From the NCBI RefSeq assembly GCF_963678635.1, contig NC_087069.1:22412360-22476359 (forward strand): a stretch of DNA of 64,000 bases, given 5' to 3'. The DNA is from Symsagittifera roscoffensis (Eukaryota > Xenacoelomorpha > Acoela > Convolutidae). Positions 53,400 through 64,000 of this stretch are shown here, one piece after another. Both the position numbers and the translations under genes were made by a program. The notes below the pieces were generated by a model. The model did not search any database and was not told where the DNA came from. It saw only the letters and a program-made list of their open reading frames with translations. Position 1 is the first letter of the stretch, and each line of letters opens with the position of its first letter.

Positions 53400-54720
53400 T
53401 TGCAAAATTTGTGACGAAAAAAAAAATCCAAACATTACGAGGCCAAACTGTGAACTGAATAGGAGCACAATTTTGAGTCTGTATGTTCCTGGATTCCAGA
53501 GACAAGTCTTAGTATATGTTGCAAAATGTAAGTGTATTCCACAAACAAAATTTAAATGGATTCCGCATACATATACCTGTAACGTAAAATTTGTCGGCAC
53601 ATTTGTTTTGTTGAGGATTCCGAAGATGCTAGTTGTTCGATGCTAGAAAAATAGCTAGTTGTTCTGGATTCCGCAAATGTAAGTGGATTCCGCAAAAAGT
53701 AAGTGGATCCCGGATTTTGTTCTATACTGATCTTGCATATGAACAATTAAAAGCTGAGCTGGAATTCTTATATCTACTATCTGCTTTGCGGAATTTACAA
53801 AGCAAAGACTTAACCATTGTCACAATCGGTGGATGTCATCTTTTAGCATTTTGGAAACACAACACCGAACAATTTCAATCATTGGAGTCATTGAGTTGAG
53901 AGTGTATGGAAACAGAACACACAGAATATCGCCAAATTAGGTCAGTATTTGGGATTCCATCGATCCCAAATACTGGTCAGTATTTGGGATTGATGAAATC
54001 CAAAAAACTGGATAATGTGGTAAAAATATGGATTATATCCATTATTTGGAGTCATTAGGTTGAGAGTGATTAGAAACTCAACGCATAGCAAATCGTCGAA
54101 TTAGTTCAGTATTTGGGATTCCATTGATCCAAAATACTAGTCAGTATTTGGGATTGATGGAATCCCAAAAATAGGAATAAGGAGGAATAATTATGGAATA
54201 TATCCATTATTTGGAGTCATTAGGTTGAGAGTGATTAGCAACCCAATGTATAGCAAACCGTCGAGTTAATTCAGTATTTGGGATTCCATCGATCCCAAAT
54301 ACTTTTCAGTAATTGGGATTCCATTATTCTCAAACACTGATCTATTCTAGTGAAATCAAATCATATATTTAAGAGATATAATTTTAAAGGTTACTACTTA
54401 TATAAATATATGTAAAGGCAATCCGCCAACAAAATGCGAATTCCACTTGCAAATTGCGGATTCCACTTACAATTTGCGTATGCTACTCGTAGCAGCTCAA
54501 TTTAACCAAATAAATGTTGTATCATTTGTTTGTGGATTCCACAAACTGTTCTGGATTCCGCAAAAACAGTTGCGGATTCCGCAAATTCGCAAATTTTTCC
54601 GAGCGATTTTGAGCGGTACAATGATTTGGGTATTTGTCTGTGGAATCCAAAACAGCATAGAAGATCAAAGCAAAGTAGCATAGTTGGGGATTCCGCGACA
54701 AATCTGATTTTGGCCTGTTG
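53400..54720. repeat. Dispersed GGATTCCGCAAA motif cluster
   Basis: The 12-mer GGATTCCGCAAA and variants (GGATTCCACAAA, GGATTCCGCATA, GTGGATTCC, and the complement) occur about fifteen times, on both sides of the 164-bp array at 53882-54340. Confidence 0.65.
53882..54340. repeat. Tandem repeat, 164-165 bp, with internal palindrome
   Basis: Three units starting TTGGAGTCATT at 53882, 54046 and 54211. Each holds AGTATTTGGGAT-TCCATCG-ATCCCAAATACT (12-bp perfect arms in unit 1, 53944-53955 and 53963-53974; a mismatch in units 2 and 3). Two units follow it with another CAGTATTTGGGATTGATG. Confidence 0.85.
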
Positions 54721-54901
54721 CGGATATTCTTACAATGCAGAGAAGGCACAGTTTGGCCTCATAATGAAACTCACCTGAAGTCGGAAAAAGAAACATTTTT
54801 GTTGATAACTGAGATATTTTCCCTCTTCGGAACTAGTTCAGTTATCAGTTTTTAACTTCTTGTTCAAACTGGAAAGAAATAATGAGGAAGAAATCATGAG
54901 G

Positions 54902-54946
54902 ATTTCCGTTTCGACATCCAACAAAGAAGGATGTCGAAACGGAAAT
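54902..54946. repeat. Perfect 18-bp hairpin
   Basis: ATTTCCGTTTCGACATCC (54902-54919) and its exact reverse complement (54929-54946), with the 9-base loop AACAAAGAA. No gene adjacent. Confidence 0.9.
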
Positions 54947-55664
54947 TCCATTTTGTGAGTTAAAATTATGAAATTTTTAAAATATTAAACCGTCGGTTAG
55001 CATTCCCAGAGATTAGATACAACGACTGATTATCAAAAACATGTTATTGAACGAACTCAAAGAATCCGAATGTGAAACATGTGAGTATTTTAGGATTGTA
55101 ATAGATTTTAATAACAGTTTGAATTTTCTTTAAAATGGGGAACTTTGTGACTAAAATACCTTAAGTTGAGTAGAGAAAACGGTTTTCGACTAAGCTGCGG
55201 AAGCTTTGATTCAGCGTAAACTTTTGAGGCACAGTAGCGCTTCGTGTTCAGTTTTCATTGCCCATTTGCACTTGGATATTCTCGAAAACGAATATATTTT
55301 CTTTTACGAGTTGAGTTAGAGAACTAAATATGAAAATTTACCCAACTTTAATCCGTTTAAAAGAAGTAAAGTTCGTGAACGTGTAAAAATAACCCCAGTT
55401 AATCAATAACTTCGAAATAAAAAAACTCTAAAATTTTAGTTCAGTGATCTTATCTAACAATTTTTGATAACGCTTCAAAAATTTTAAAAAAATAATGTCC
55501 TGTATGCAGAATTGTTATTAAAGAAAACTAAAGAGTTAGGCAAAAAAACTCGAAAGTTATGACTAACTTGTACGAAGAAGTTGTATTAATCGCAACTTGT
55601 TGTTCTTTCCATGGCTCCAATGAACTCATTGTCTAGATCACGAATTGGCTCATTCCTGAAATGG

Positions 55665-55752
55665 TTGCCCGGAAAAGTTGCCCGGAAAAGTTGCCCTGAA
55701 TTGGTGCTTATGGTTGCCCGGAATCGGCTATTTCCCGGCAACCATAAGCACC
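55665..55752. repeat. GTTGCCCGGAAAA repeats and hairpin at the edge of element 2
   Basis: GTTGCCCGGAAAA occurs in tandem at 55665-55700. Then GGTGCTTATGGTTGCC (55703-55718) pairs perfectly with 55737-55752. The right arm ends within about 10 bp of where homology to element 1 begins. Confidence 0.8.
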
Positions 55753-55767
55753 CCTACCGTACTTTCT

Positions 55768-58194
55768 CTACCTCATGTATACGCACTTCCGTGGCATCGA
55801 GCCCCTCATTTTCTTGGTATCGGTCGTCCAAGAGTTTATTTTGATCTCGCTCGAGTGGAAATATGAAGCCGCAGAGTACCCGATAAACAGGATACCAGCA
55901 TTGCGTGAATACTCTTTGTTTTTTGTTTCACAACTTCTCTCACTGACGGTACCTGCATCGGATTGTTCATTCCCAAAGTCATCCGCCTCACAGTTGGAAA
56001 ATCTAGGAGGTTGGCCGACAGCACGTCCCGCTCTAAAATAATCTCTAGTTTTTTTCTTATCAGGCACCGTCTCACTCATCTGCGTTCTCAAGTGTCCTTG
56101 TTTGAATCAGTTCAGTGCCATCCTCCCAAAATGCTAATATTGCTCAGATACACTACTGAGTGTTGGTACACCGTTATCAAGGGATCGGGGAAGGCATATG
56201 TTACTGACGGACCATAGAAGCAGTCATCACCTCTCCCAGTCCTCTACCTACCCCTTTCGGGTGTGATCGCATCGCCAAGCAGAAATCAGTCAGAAGGGAC
56301 ATGCCGCCATTCAGTTTCTTCGTTTGTTCTTTGGTCTTGGGGTTCGTCTCTTCCCCTGTCAAGTGTCTATTCTGCATCAAGAGGTATTCCATTAGAATGG
56401 TCTTAAATCCTGCGGTGCACTTGATCGAGTAAGTCTCAAGACTCGGATGAGCTGTAGCCATAGACATCGGATCTACATACTTCATCAGACGTTAGAATAC
56501 CGCCAGATTCCCATGTGTCAGGAGGATCAGCGTCAATTATCCATCAATGCTGCGGGTCCCCACACCCCTGCTGAACATAGAGGCTTGGCCCATATTGATT
56601 AGGTATCTAGATATTGAAACAGCAGATACAAGGCCAGTAACAGGTTGATAGACATACTCAAGAGGTCCTGAATAGAAGATTCGACGAGCGTCTTCGCCGC
56701 GGAAAACATCCCGCCTATGTTTTTCTTTCCCCAACACGGGTTCAAAAATCCCAGACTTTTGTATGCTTTCCTTGTCCTCAAGTTTCCCGAGGCGTGATCC
56801 CTCCAAAAACCAGTAAAGGTCGGGTCGTTCGCTAAGGAGACGAACGTTCCCAAAGTCAATCCCTTCTTCTCAGCCTGCTCAAGTTGATTTTGCATAAACT
56901 CTCGCGCCTGCTTCAACAATGGGGGTTCCAATTTCTTTGTTATGTCAGTCACGCTCGCTAGTCTCGGCGTCAGGAACGGCCATCTTACTATTTCTTGTGT
57001 CAGGTGATACACCATCGGCTTCAACTGCTTCTCCGCTCGCACTAAATTTCTCCGATCATGTATGGGTCGCATCGTGCTATTAGTAGAGCTTATGATTGTG
57101 AGCTCCATGCTCCAAAAAATTAAGCTCGCCCTCAAGTGGCTAATCGCCTGATGGCCGTCTACTATCTCCGACTTGAACTTGGGTTGTCTGCCCATATTTG
57201 AAACCTCTAGACATAACACTCCGTCCAACACAATCAAGATATCAGCCAGTTCAAAGAAACCTCTCGGGGCTTGAGGCACGTCCGCCCAGGCTGCTGCCAC
57301 TTCCAATTTCAGAAGTCTCAAGTTCTCCGGCTCCAGGTCCTTGTTAAGAGCAGCCATCAGCATGCGCAACGCGCTGCCTTCCGCAATCAGGACCAACACG
57401 GCGTATACAAATTGAAGAGCGGGTGGCATGCTCGCGTATCCAGGCGACGAAGTGAATACCGCTTTCAGCATTGATCCCAGTCGGGCCGCCACCAACTCCT
57501 GTATTTTGTTCATTGAAGCGTGGGCTTTCCATTCTTCAATGGTTCCAGTAGTCCTGCTGCGTGTAGTTGATTGTTCGTCCCTGCATACAGCAACAATTCG
57601 GGTTCACAGGGCGTCTCTGACTTCACTTCTACAACCATAGACAACATCTGGTTGGGTTCTGCCCCTGGCAACAAGTACACAAGAGCCTCAGGCCAGAACA
57701 GCTTCGGAGACGTTCCCGCGAAATCCGATCCGGCCACGATTAGCAGTTTCTCCTGGGTCCGATCGATCATAAAAATCCAGTGTCTCGGCCAATTGAGACG
57801 TTCCATAATCCTGGGATCAAGAAGTGCTCGCAGTTTTCAACTGCTCGCAACTGTGCCGGTATTGTTTCTCTGATTCTAGCTGTCCCCATGCGGTGTGTCG
57901 GTGGCTTGCTCCGCAATCACGGCTGGACTCCATAGCTCCTTGAGATTCTAAGAGGTCGATAGTTGACAGGGCCAAAGATCGGTCTTTTCGGGAGGCCTGT
58001 CAAATCTACCGTCTCCAGGGCTCTTTAGCCTTCAGCCAGTTCACGCAATAGTGACTGCTTAGGTCCTCAAGAGAAAGCCTTTTGAGCTCCAGACTCTCCG
58101 TTAACTCTGGCCTACAGGCCAACCCTTCTAAGTACATGTTCCTCATTCTATCCAAGTATCTGGCGATGCATGTTTCCCCAGGACCTTCCGTCAA
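55768..58194 (-). pseudogene. Accessory ORF C of element 2
   Basis: The main frame 56599-57513 reads SMLKAVFTSSPGYASMPPAL, VYAVLVLIAEGSALRMLMAA, APRGFFELADILIVLDGVLC, PPLLKQAREFMQNQLEQAE and ends MSINLLLALYLLFQYLD. It is preceded by 57510-57806 (LLIVAGSDFAGTSPKLFWPE, ELLYAGTNNQLHAAGLLE) and by SHYCVNWLKAKEP at 58006-58194. It follows the same path as 14908-17393 in element 1 but as a single unit. Its GTNN has Asn where element 1 has the Asp of GMND. It continues in other frames to FPTVRRMTLGMNNPM (55836-56075). Several breaks. Confidence 0.65.
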
Positions 58195-58197
58195 AAA

Positions 58198-59246
58198 TTA
58201 ACTCTCATTACCCTTTTCGACTACTACCACTGACGATACTACAGGACTCTGCGGTGTAGAGGACTCCGTCACGCCCTTTGTCAGGGTTGTGGAGCCCAGC
58301 TGTCTGCTCTTGCTGCTAGTCGAACTATCTATAGAATCGATCCTCCCCCCTAAGATGTCTTCTACTGGCCTGACTGGGCATAAAGAAGGCCTCAGAGGTG
58401 GACCAAAACTGAATTGGCCGGCCTCTAGCAAATTTTGTTCTAGGCTGTTGATGTGAAACACTTTTTTCAGTCATTCCATGCCTTTAGGTAGATCGAAATG
58501 GATGCCATCAGAGGAGCAGCTATCCGGTGAAGAATCCTCCATCATGTGTGCAACATCAAGCAATCTCAAGGGTAAGATGCTGTTCATCTGGATCTCTCGT
58601 ATCACCCTATTGATTTGACGCTTTTTTTAGTTCATTTTCAGTCCATTTTCAACGTGCATCATGTTGTATGGTTCTGTGCAGATCGTGAGCACAGTGGAAT
58701 CCAAATAGATGATCGCCTCCTTTAAGAGGCAGCTTATTTTCTCTGGCAACCTCGTCATTTTCCTCGATTCGCTTGAGAAACGTCGTTAAACCCCATCATC
58801 AAATTGACCGCGTGTCTTTTCATCATCTCCAGCTTCTCGAGTGATTGGATCCTCGTCAAAACACTGACGAGACTGTCCCCTATTATCAAGTTGACGGCAC
58901 CCTCGGGTAATCTGGGCCTCGTAAGGTATTCCGACCACAAGGCATCGTTGAAGGCCGCCATCCTTTCGCACTGGGCATTCGTCCATTTTTTCTTACGGTA
59001 TCGGTGGTATCTCCCTTCAGTATTCTTTTTATTGCTCGAGATCACAGCATTTCTCATCGGTTCCTTCCTCCAGGTATGTGATTCCATCTTCGGTGCGAGA
59101 CTTTCGGTGTTTCTCGAATGTAACATCTCTTGTAGTTTCTTGAGAAGGGAAGTTCCTGCACTGACGTGGCTGCCTCCAGTCGAAGTGATGTGATCCGGCC
59201 CAATTATAGATCTCTCTTGGAATGAGTGGGTTCCGGAGGAGTCCAC
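58198..59246 (-). pseudogene. SGNH/GDSL-hydrolase-like domain of element 2
   Basis: The frame 58755-59246 ends in the core: block I LIIGDSLVSVLTR with GDSL at residues 123-126, and a block III-type NLMMGFNDVSQANRG at 149-162. Block V DGIHFDLPKGME lies near 58475-58515 in a later frame, and the C-terminus SLEQNLLEAGQFSFGPP (58198-58461) matches element 1 (LESDKLETGQFTFGPS). About 20 residues between blocks I and III, present in element 1, are missing. All SGNH signature residues can still be seen across frames, which is the best evidence for the assignment. Confidence 0.8.
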
Positions 59247-60010
59247 GTCTCTAGGTCATCATTCATCTGTTCTTGAGCAACCCTTTCAAGATAAAAACGA
59301 CCGCTCGACCGGGATAATTCGTCCACTTCCATCTTCGTCTCCGGTATTGATCTAGCAATCAGGGGCTCAATTGTTATCCTCGCCTTTCGCTCTTTGCCGC
59401 TCCCCATTTCCTGCTGTCTTCTATGCAATCGCTCAAGTTCTGATTTGGTCGCGGTTTGATGTAGTATCCTGCACTTTCCGGGTCTGTTCAAATTCATCTT
59501 TCACCATGCCCATCTCAAGAACAGCCTTCTTCCTCTCCAGCGTAGCTTGGTCCCTATCAGGAGAAGTATGGTCCCCTACTTTCGGGGCCGTCTCTAGCTA
59601 CCTTCTCAGTCTGCTGACATTCTAGTATGCCTCTCTGTCTGCTGAACTTGTATCACTGATGCGGGTTTGCTGCTAGACTGCGCCCCGGCCCTTGTGGCTG
59701 GCCTGATCGGAAGAGGAAACTCGCCAGAACCAAGTTCAGTGATATTACTGAAGTCAAGGTTTCTCGCCAAGTCAAATACTCTCAAGCCTCTATCAGTGCT
59801 CCACGACTGCTATCTTGTCTGTTCCTGGTTTGATATTCTATCCGACCTAAATCCCAACATGGGCGCCGACTCTCTACCTCCTCCTTGCGATTCTAGCTGC
59901 AAGATGGCACTCAGCATCACCGCCATCCTCTTGTCCTCCTGGGAAAAGTCCAGATCCCTCAGATGCCTGCAATAATCATCAAGCGTGGATTCTTCAGCGC
60001 AGCTGGCATC
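59247..60010 (-). pseudogene. Accessory ORF A of element 2
   Basis: Minus-strand frames give LDDYCRHLRDLDFSQEDKRM, VMLSAILQLESQGGG, SNQEQTR, DLARNLDFSN, a basic segment and LERLHRRQQEMGSGKERKAR, then TKMEVDELSRSSGRFYLERV (59204-59497). These match DELCKRLWDLD, AILQLEAEG, SNQEQTG and MEVDEAPPASGRFSLDRVAQ of element 1. Conserved order in two diverged copies supports a real element protein. Confidence 0.6.
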
Positions 60011-60049
60011 GATTTTAAGAAGCGATTAATCTTTACTGAAGGTTACTGA

Positions 60050-60170
60050 GTGCTCAAGATATTACCGAACCAGATTGTCACTCAAGAAGTACCGTACCAG
60101 ATTGTTATTCAAGAAGTACCGTATCAGATTGTCACTCAAGAAGAAATTTGCCAGATTATCACTCAAAAAA
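60050..60170 (-). repeat. 27-33 bp tandem repeats containing CTTGAGTGACAATCTGG
   Basis: Four units on the element strand, reading TTCTTGAGTGACAATCTGGT or variants, placed at the macro/ORF A boundary exactly where element 1 has its own, different CTYGAG repeats (11640-11760). Confidence 0.75.
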
Positions 60171-60499
60171 AGACCGCAGAACAGCGTGAACTACTAGATC
60201 CTCACTGCTACTTTTATTCTTCAAACTTGATCGTCTCGGTCCGATTCTTCTTGATTAAAAATCAAAGTAAATCTGAAAGCAATAATAATCACTTTTTAAA
60301 TCTACCTATTTTTTACCATCATTACATTCTCTTTTCACAAGCTTCAAAAAAATTTGAGTCTTGAGAAAAAAATTTTTTTTGTTAGCCAGTCCATTACTTA
60401 CCCTAGTGAGCAAAGCATCACTTTCAAGTGCACCATTTAAAAAATGTTTAACTTAGTATAAAATCATGCAGATCAAATTATATTTTAGCACAGTGCAAT
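60171..60499 (-). other. AT-rich spacer between macro remnant and ORF A, element 2
   Basis: Non-coding, equivalent to 11278-11771 in element 1. On the element strand a GGTAAGTAATGG near 60400 resembles a 5' splice site. Confidence 0.4.
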
Positions 60500-60970
60500 T
60501 TAGATTAAATATTTGCCTGGCAACTGTGAAACTGGGTGTGAGAACGCCGCCACGCCTCCCACCCTGGTCTTTTTTCTGAACAGGACCTCCAGATTTCGAT
60601 ACTGTTTTTTTAAATCCGCTACAAGCTTGGTCTTGAAGCTCATATCTGATGTTATGCAGACCGGGCTGGTTCTTTCAGACAAGATGAAATCGCTGTCCAT
60701 GATCAAAAATTTCTCCGATTATTTATTCGGTATATCAATTTTGGTCTGGAAAATTCTTCCAAGAGTGGGCTCAATTTCTTCTTGTTCTACTTCCAGTCCA
60801 CCGGTTTTTCTTGTTTCCCTGAGTGTCTTTATCATCATATTTTTGGCGTGCGTAAGTCCTACCTCCACAACCCGGACAAAAACATTTATCAACGTCCGCG
60901 TCGATGATGCCGCGCTTAAGTTATCTGATGGTAGATCTAGTGGTCTTTCTGTCGCTATCCAGCCAAACAA
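60500..60970 (-). pseudogene. Macro-like domain of element 2, C-terminal half lost
   Basis: Frame 60719-60970 (FVRVVEVGLTHAKNMMIKTL, matching FVREVGVGLTHIGKLNIRKL) leads into 60500-60706: DSDFILSERTSPVCITSDMS, ADLKKQYRNLEVLFRK, GGVAAF, LPGKYLI, then a stop. This is the first half of the macro fold in element 1. As there, the loop lacks the GAGIA pattern (SFKTKLVAD). The remainder (long helix, MP-loop, last strand) is absent, replaced by AT-rich spacer. Confidence 0.72.
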
Positions 60971-60999
60971 TCTGTTTTTTTTTCTTTCACGTTTTTAAC

Positions 61000-61690
61000 C
61001 GCTGAGATGTCGACTTGTTGCTTATTTTTTGCCTCATTTTCGCATGCTAGCAGGTCATACATCCACTCTAGAATCCTCAAGTTCGTGTGCGTCTTTTTTC
61101 TGTTTCGCTCTGTGCTTGAACCATTTCTCGTTCTGGTATGCTGATATCCTTCTGCCAGAAATCTGCATCATCCTCAATTACCTGCCACTCTTTGTCCGGG
61201 ATCAAGCCGCCCATGCTCACCAAATCTGCCCCTATCTCATCTGGTTGTATGTTGTCAATCAAGAAGTCATCGCCGTCACTGTTCTATTTCATGATGGTTG
61301 TATGTGCCCGCCTCTTCTCGTATCCATGGTCATGAGCTTGTCTGGTTCTATCCACGCTGGCACCTCATACTGCTCGGGTTCATTCCAATCCTCTTCTGCA
61401 GAAGAACCTTCATCCAAGTGGACTTCTATCTTTTCATTGTCACCCATGCTTGTGGTGATCATTCTTATCTCTGGTGCCCCTCTCGTTCACCTCCCATGCC
61501 GGTTCCACTATCTATCAGGTATTCTAGCGCGTCCATGTTTTCAGACACGCACCAATCCTGTGGTAACGGAACAGGAGGCTTCTGATTTTAAAAACGTCCT
61601 GTGCCCAAGCGGTAAAACCAACCCTGCTGGTGTACCGCTGTTATCATGAACGGTCTTCTCCATTTCTTCAATAAACTCTTTTTTCATGTT
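61000..61690 (-). pseudogene. Post-integrase acidic tail of element 2
   Basis: Minus-strand frames include NEKIEVHLDEGSSAEEDWNE and VPAWIEPDKLMT, then NIQPDEIGADLVSMGG and EWQVIEDDADFWQKDISIPE (61077-61262). The first part matches element 1 at 10530-10650; the second has no counterpart there. Highly acidic; probably a flexible tail of pol. Confidence 0.55.
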
Positions 61691-61699
61691 CACATTCTA

Positions 61700-62530
61700 A
61701 AACACCCATACATACTGTCCCACAGTGTACAGTTTTGCTTGCAGTATTTCATCGTACCTTTTGGGTTGTCTCATCTGCGCTAGAGTCGTGTTTTTTCTAA
61801 ACAGTTCATTCAACTCTTGTTGTGTTTTGATCGCCTCCCTCACGTAGGCTTGGTGTTAAGCATTTTTTTCCTCGTATTCCGGGTAGAAAAACCTAAATGG
61901 CATCGCACTTTCTCTGCTTGTCAGCATCATGTACAGACTGATCCCGTTGTCGAGTGATTCGTGTTGTTGTATGCTCTTACCACTAGCGGCAAGTACTTAT
62001 CCCAATCCGTCATATACCTCAAGCAGTACACTCTAGGCCTATTGATCAGCATCCATTTCTGCCTTTCCACCAGGTCGAGTGTGCTTGGGAGATATAAGAT
62101 ACTTGCATCAACTCTTTCCTCAGATTCCCAACGAAGTATTTCCCGTTGTCTGACTGAAAGGTCAAGGGACAACCGTATCTTGAGATCCAGTGTGTAATCA
62201 AGTGACCGCGAGTTTCCCCCGGAGAGGCCGTTTGACACAGTACTGATTCCGTAAGTTTCAAGAAGTGGTCTATGATTACCAGTATCTGGTTATATCCAGT
62301 TTCTAACATGCAGATTTTTGGTTGGTCTATCAGCACGACCTCATTGAAATCTGAGCTTTCCATCGGCTCGAGTTGGAACGTGATCTTCCTCGGGTCTTTC
62401 ACTTGCAAGCATGACAAAAATGCATCAAATCATCTCTAGCAGGCCTTCCTTAATCCAAGCCGCTCAAACTGGTGTAGTATTATCTGTTGTACCTTGCCTA
62501 TTCCATGATGCCCAAATTGGTCATGTGACC
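61700..62530 (-). pseudogene. Integrase of element 2, frameshifted
   Basis: Zinc module start RSHDQFGHHGIGKVQQIILH near 62460-62510. The core frame 62046-62417 has the first Asp in VVLIDQPKICM and the second in TFQSDNGKYFVGNL. The Glu block LDLVERQKWMLINRPR is in another frame (61927-62238), along with VRAYNNTNHSTTG. All three catalytic residues are seen, unlike element 1, but a frame change near 62080 separates the Glu. Confidence 0.88.
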
Positions 62531-62599
62531 TGAACAGCACCTGAACAGCGACAACTCCCTGAAAGGTTTCCTTGATTCTGCCATCATTTCTAGTTCTTC

Positions 62600-63131
62600 T
62601 CCTCCATTTGATTCATCACAGTTTAAGTTGTATGTTCCAGACGAGGATTCGTGTGCATTTCTCTATCATAATTCCTCCTCTTTGCTTCTGCTAGTATCAT
62701 GCACAAATTTTCTTGCTCGTCTTCACTTTCCATAGAGCTTTCATCTGCTTTTTCTGACTCTCGGACAAAGCTTCTCTTTCACTGTCTTCTTCGTTCAACA
62801 AGCACACGATCTGCTCGGAGTTCTCCGGGATCCTCTTTGAAATACACTTTTTTCATCCTTAATGTTGTCTGCAGGAGTATATCCTGTGGGATATTCTCGA
62901 CTACCGTCCGCACCACTTCTTTACTCTCTAGATCTCTGTCCTCCAACTGTTTTTTTTTTTGTGTGAGCCGACTTTGTTTCTCCTCATCATCGTAATTTCT
63001 GGCTCATTATTTATCTGGCTTGTGTCGACGGGCATAATGTCGGCCGGTTCTTGAAGCAATCTCAATAAATTTTGTCCCACTACTCCTCTCCCTTTATCAA
63101 CTTCCTCTATGTCGTAACCTTTTGCCTTCAC
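62600..63131 (-). pseudogene. RNase H-integrase linker of element 2
   Basis: Frame 62928-63131 starts MKAKGYDIEEVDKGRG, matching LKAKGYDHDEAETRR in element 1. Further Glu/Ser-rich sequence runs in other frames to about 62600. No domain recognised. Confidence 0.5.
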
Positions 63132-63139
63132 GTTTCTCT

Positions 63140-63660
63140 GAATTATTTCGATTTAAGCAAGATTTCCAACCTTCCTTATCCGTAAATGAAAACCTTTTTA
63201 ATTTCAGGACTGTCAGCCTTCCTTTGCTCTTGTCTCTCGTAAAATTCCGTTTTCTTACTCAAGATGTCTGCATTCTTGTGCTTATCTCTGGTGCTGTGCT
63301 CAATTGTCATGCTGTAACCATCTAGATGTAACTTTGATCCATTGACTACGTTTTCAGCCAAGACAGTGATATGTTGTCAACCCGTAGTTTGAATGGCTCA
63401 CCGCCCATATATACTCTGTATTTTTCCACGAAGGTGACCACTGCAAATATCTCCGCCTTGGGCGCGCCGTATTCATCTAAGTTTAGCTCATATTTTTGCT
63501 CCCGTATACTATTAGTCTCATTTCACTTTTGCCGTTCCTTTCTTGCTTTTTATGGAGTATGCCTGAAATCGCGACCACTGAAGCGTCTAAACATAGGACG
63601 TACATGCCATTCTATGTAGGCATGCCCAATACCGGAGCCTCACACAATTCTCGTTTTTTT
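63140..63660 (-). pseudogene. RNase H of element 2, frameshifted
   Basis: Minus-strand motifs: VLCLDASVVAISGI near 63570-63610 (catalytic Asp kept, unlike element 1), an Ala-Pro-Lys-Ala-Glu helix near 63440-63470, and LDGYSMTIEHSTRDKHKNAD (63176-63361). Frames change at least twice. Confidence 0.82.
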
Positions 63661-63684
63661 CTGTGAAAGGACTCCTCTGCTGCG

Positions 63685-63999
63685 TTATTCCACGTGAATT
63701 TCTTGTTCTTGTGTCTCATGAGTTCTTGGATATGGTATACAGTGTCCGCTTAACATTTGATAAGTTCTATAGTTCTTCGCCAAATCAAGAAAACTCAACA
63801 ACTGATGTTCGATCTTTGGTGACCTCAAACTCGAGACTGCTTCTAGAGCATCTGGATCTGCTCGGATGCCATAATTGTCCACCATCCTCCCGATGTATCT
63901 TATCGAGTCTTTCAAGATCTCGCGTTTCGAGGGCTTGCATTTCAATCCTGCCCTCTTCATACATGCAAGCACTTCGTCCAATCGCTCAATGTGATCCAC
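63685..63999 (-). pseudogene. Reverse transcriptase thumb/connection of element 2, cut by window edge
   Basis: Reads DHIERLDEVLACMKRAGLKC, SKREILKDSIRYIGRMVDNY, ADPDALEAVSSLRSPKIEHQ and LLSFLDLAKNYRTY, matching element 1 from 7650. The YVDD block would lie just beyond 64000. Confidence 0.85.
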
Positions 64000-64000
64000 A

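Larger units (their letters stand above)
55760..64000 (-). mobile_element. Second copy of the Ty3/gypsy family, truncated, inverted
   Basis: Read on the minus strand it gives, from 64000 down: RT end, RNase H, linker, integrase, acidic tail, macro half, CTTGAG repeat, coiled-coil ORF, SGNH domain, accessory ORF C. The order and many motifs match element 1 at 7.6-17.5 kb. Sequence divergence is considerable, so it is a different lineage or an old insertion. The 3' part (ORFs D to G and LTR) is missing at about 55760. The 5' part lies beyond the window. Confidence 0.9.

Noticed and set aside
53296-53646. 116-codon ORF with Cys residues
   Set aside because: Much of it is made by the GGATTCC repeat; no known motif.
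1-64000. tRNA, rRNA or CRISPR features
   Set aside because: No cloverleaf with A/B box pair, rRNA core or regularly spaced direct repeats with unique spacers was recognised.

Overview
The window looks like nematode nuclear DNA, most likely Caenorhabditis or a close relative. It has an AT-rich, intron-style background, and its retroelement and Maverick proteins resemble those of Caenorhabditis. I see no rRNA, tRNA or CRISPR, and no intact host gene. Nearly everything that can be read is mobile-element DNA in decay, with stops and frameshifts throughout.

Region 1 (1-22607, + strand) is best read as one very large Ty3/gypsy-type LTR retroelement. About 170 bp at position 1 recur as a direct repeat at 22437-22607. 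Between them lie a leader with duplicated segments and minisatellites, gag with a zinc knuckle, aspartic protease, reverse transcriptase, RNase H, integrase and the post-integrase tail. About 10 kb of unusual coding sequence follows: a macro-like domain, a coiled-coil ORF, an SGNH/GDSL-hydrolase-like domain, a large tandemly duplicated accessory ORF, and several unrecognised ORFs ending in a 400-residue open frame.

Region 2 (55.76-64 kb, - strand) is a second, diverged and truncated copy of the same family, entering the window in reverse transcriptase. It has the same order: RT, RNase H, integrase, tail, macro (half), coiled coil, SGNH, accessory ORF. The shared order argues that the extra domains belong to the element family and are not chance neighbours.

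Region 3 (about 30.7-45.2 kb) is a degraded Maverick/Polinton virus-like DNA transposon. A - strand block carries small structural-type ORFs, a DDE integrase, a packaging-type ATPase and unknown proteins. A + strand block carries a small protein and, behind an array of six CRE-like sites, a protein-primed family-B DNA polymerase. I could not find its terminal inverted repeats.

The rest (22.6-30.7 and 45.2-55.7 kb) is AT-rich and almost gene-free. It holds one CAP/SCP-domain exon, a 381-bp hAT-type MITE with a perfect 8-bp target duplication, a nested palindrome, several tandem arrays and two strong hairpins.
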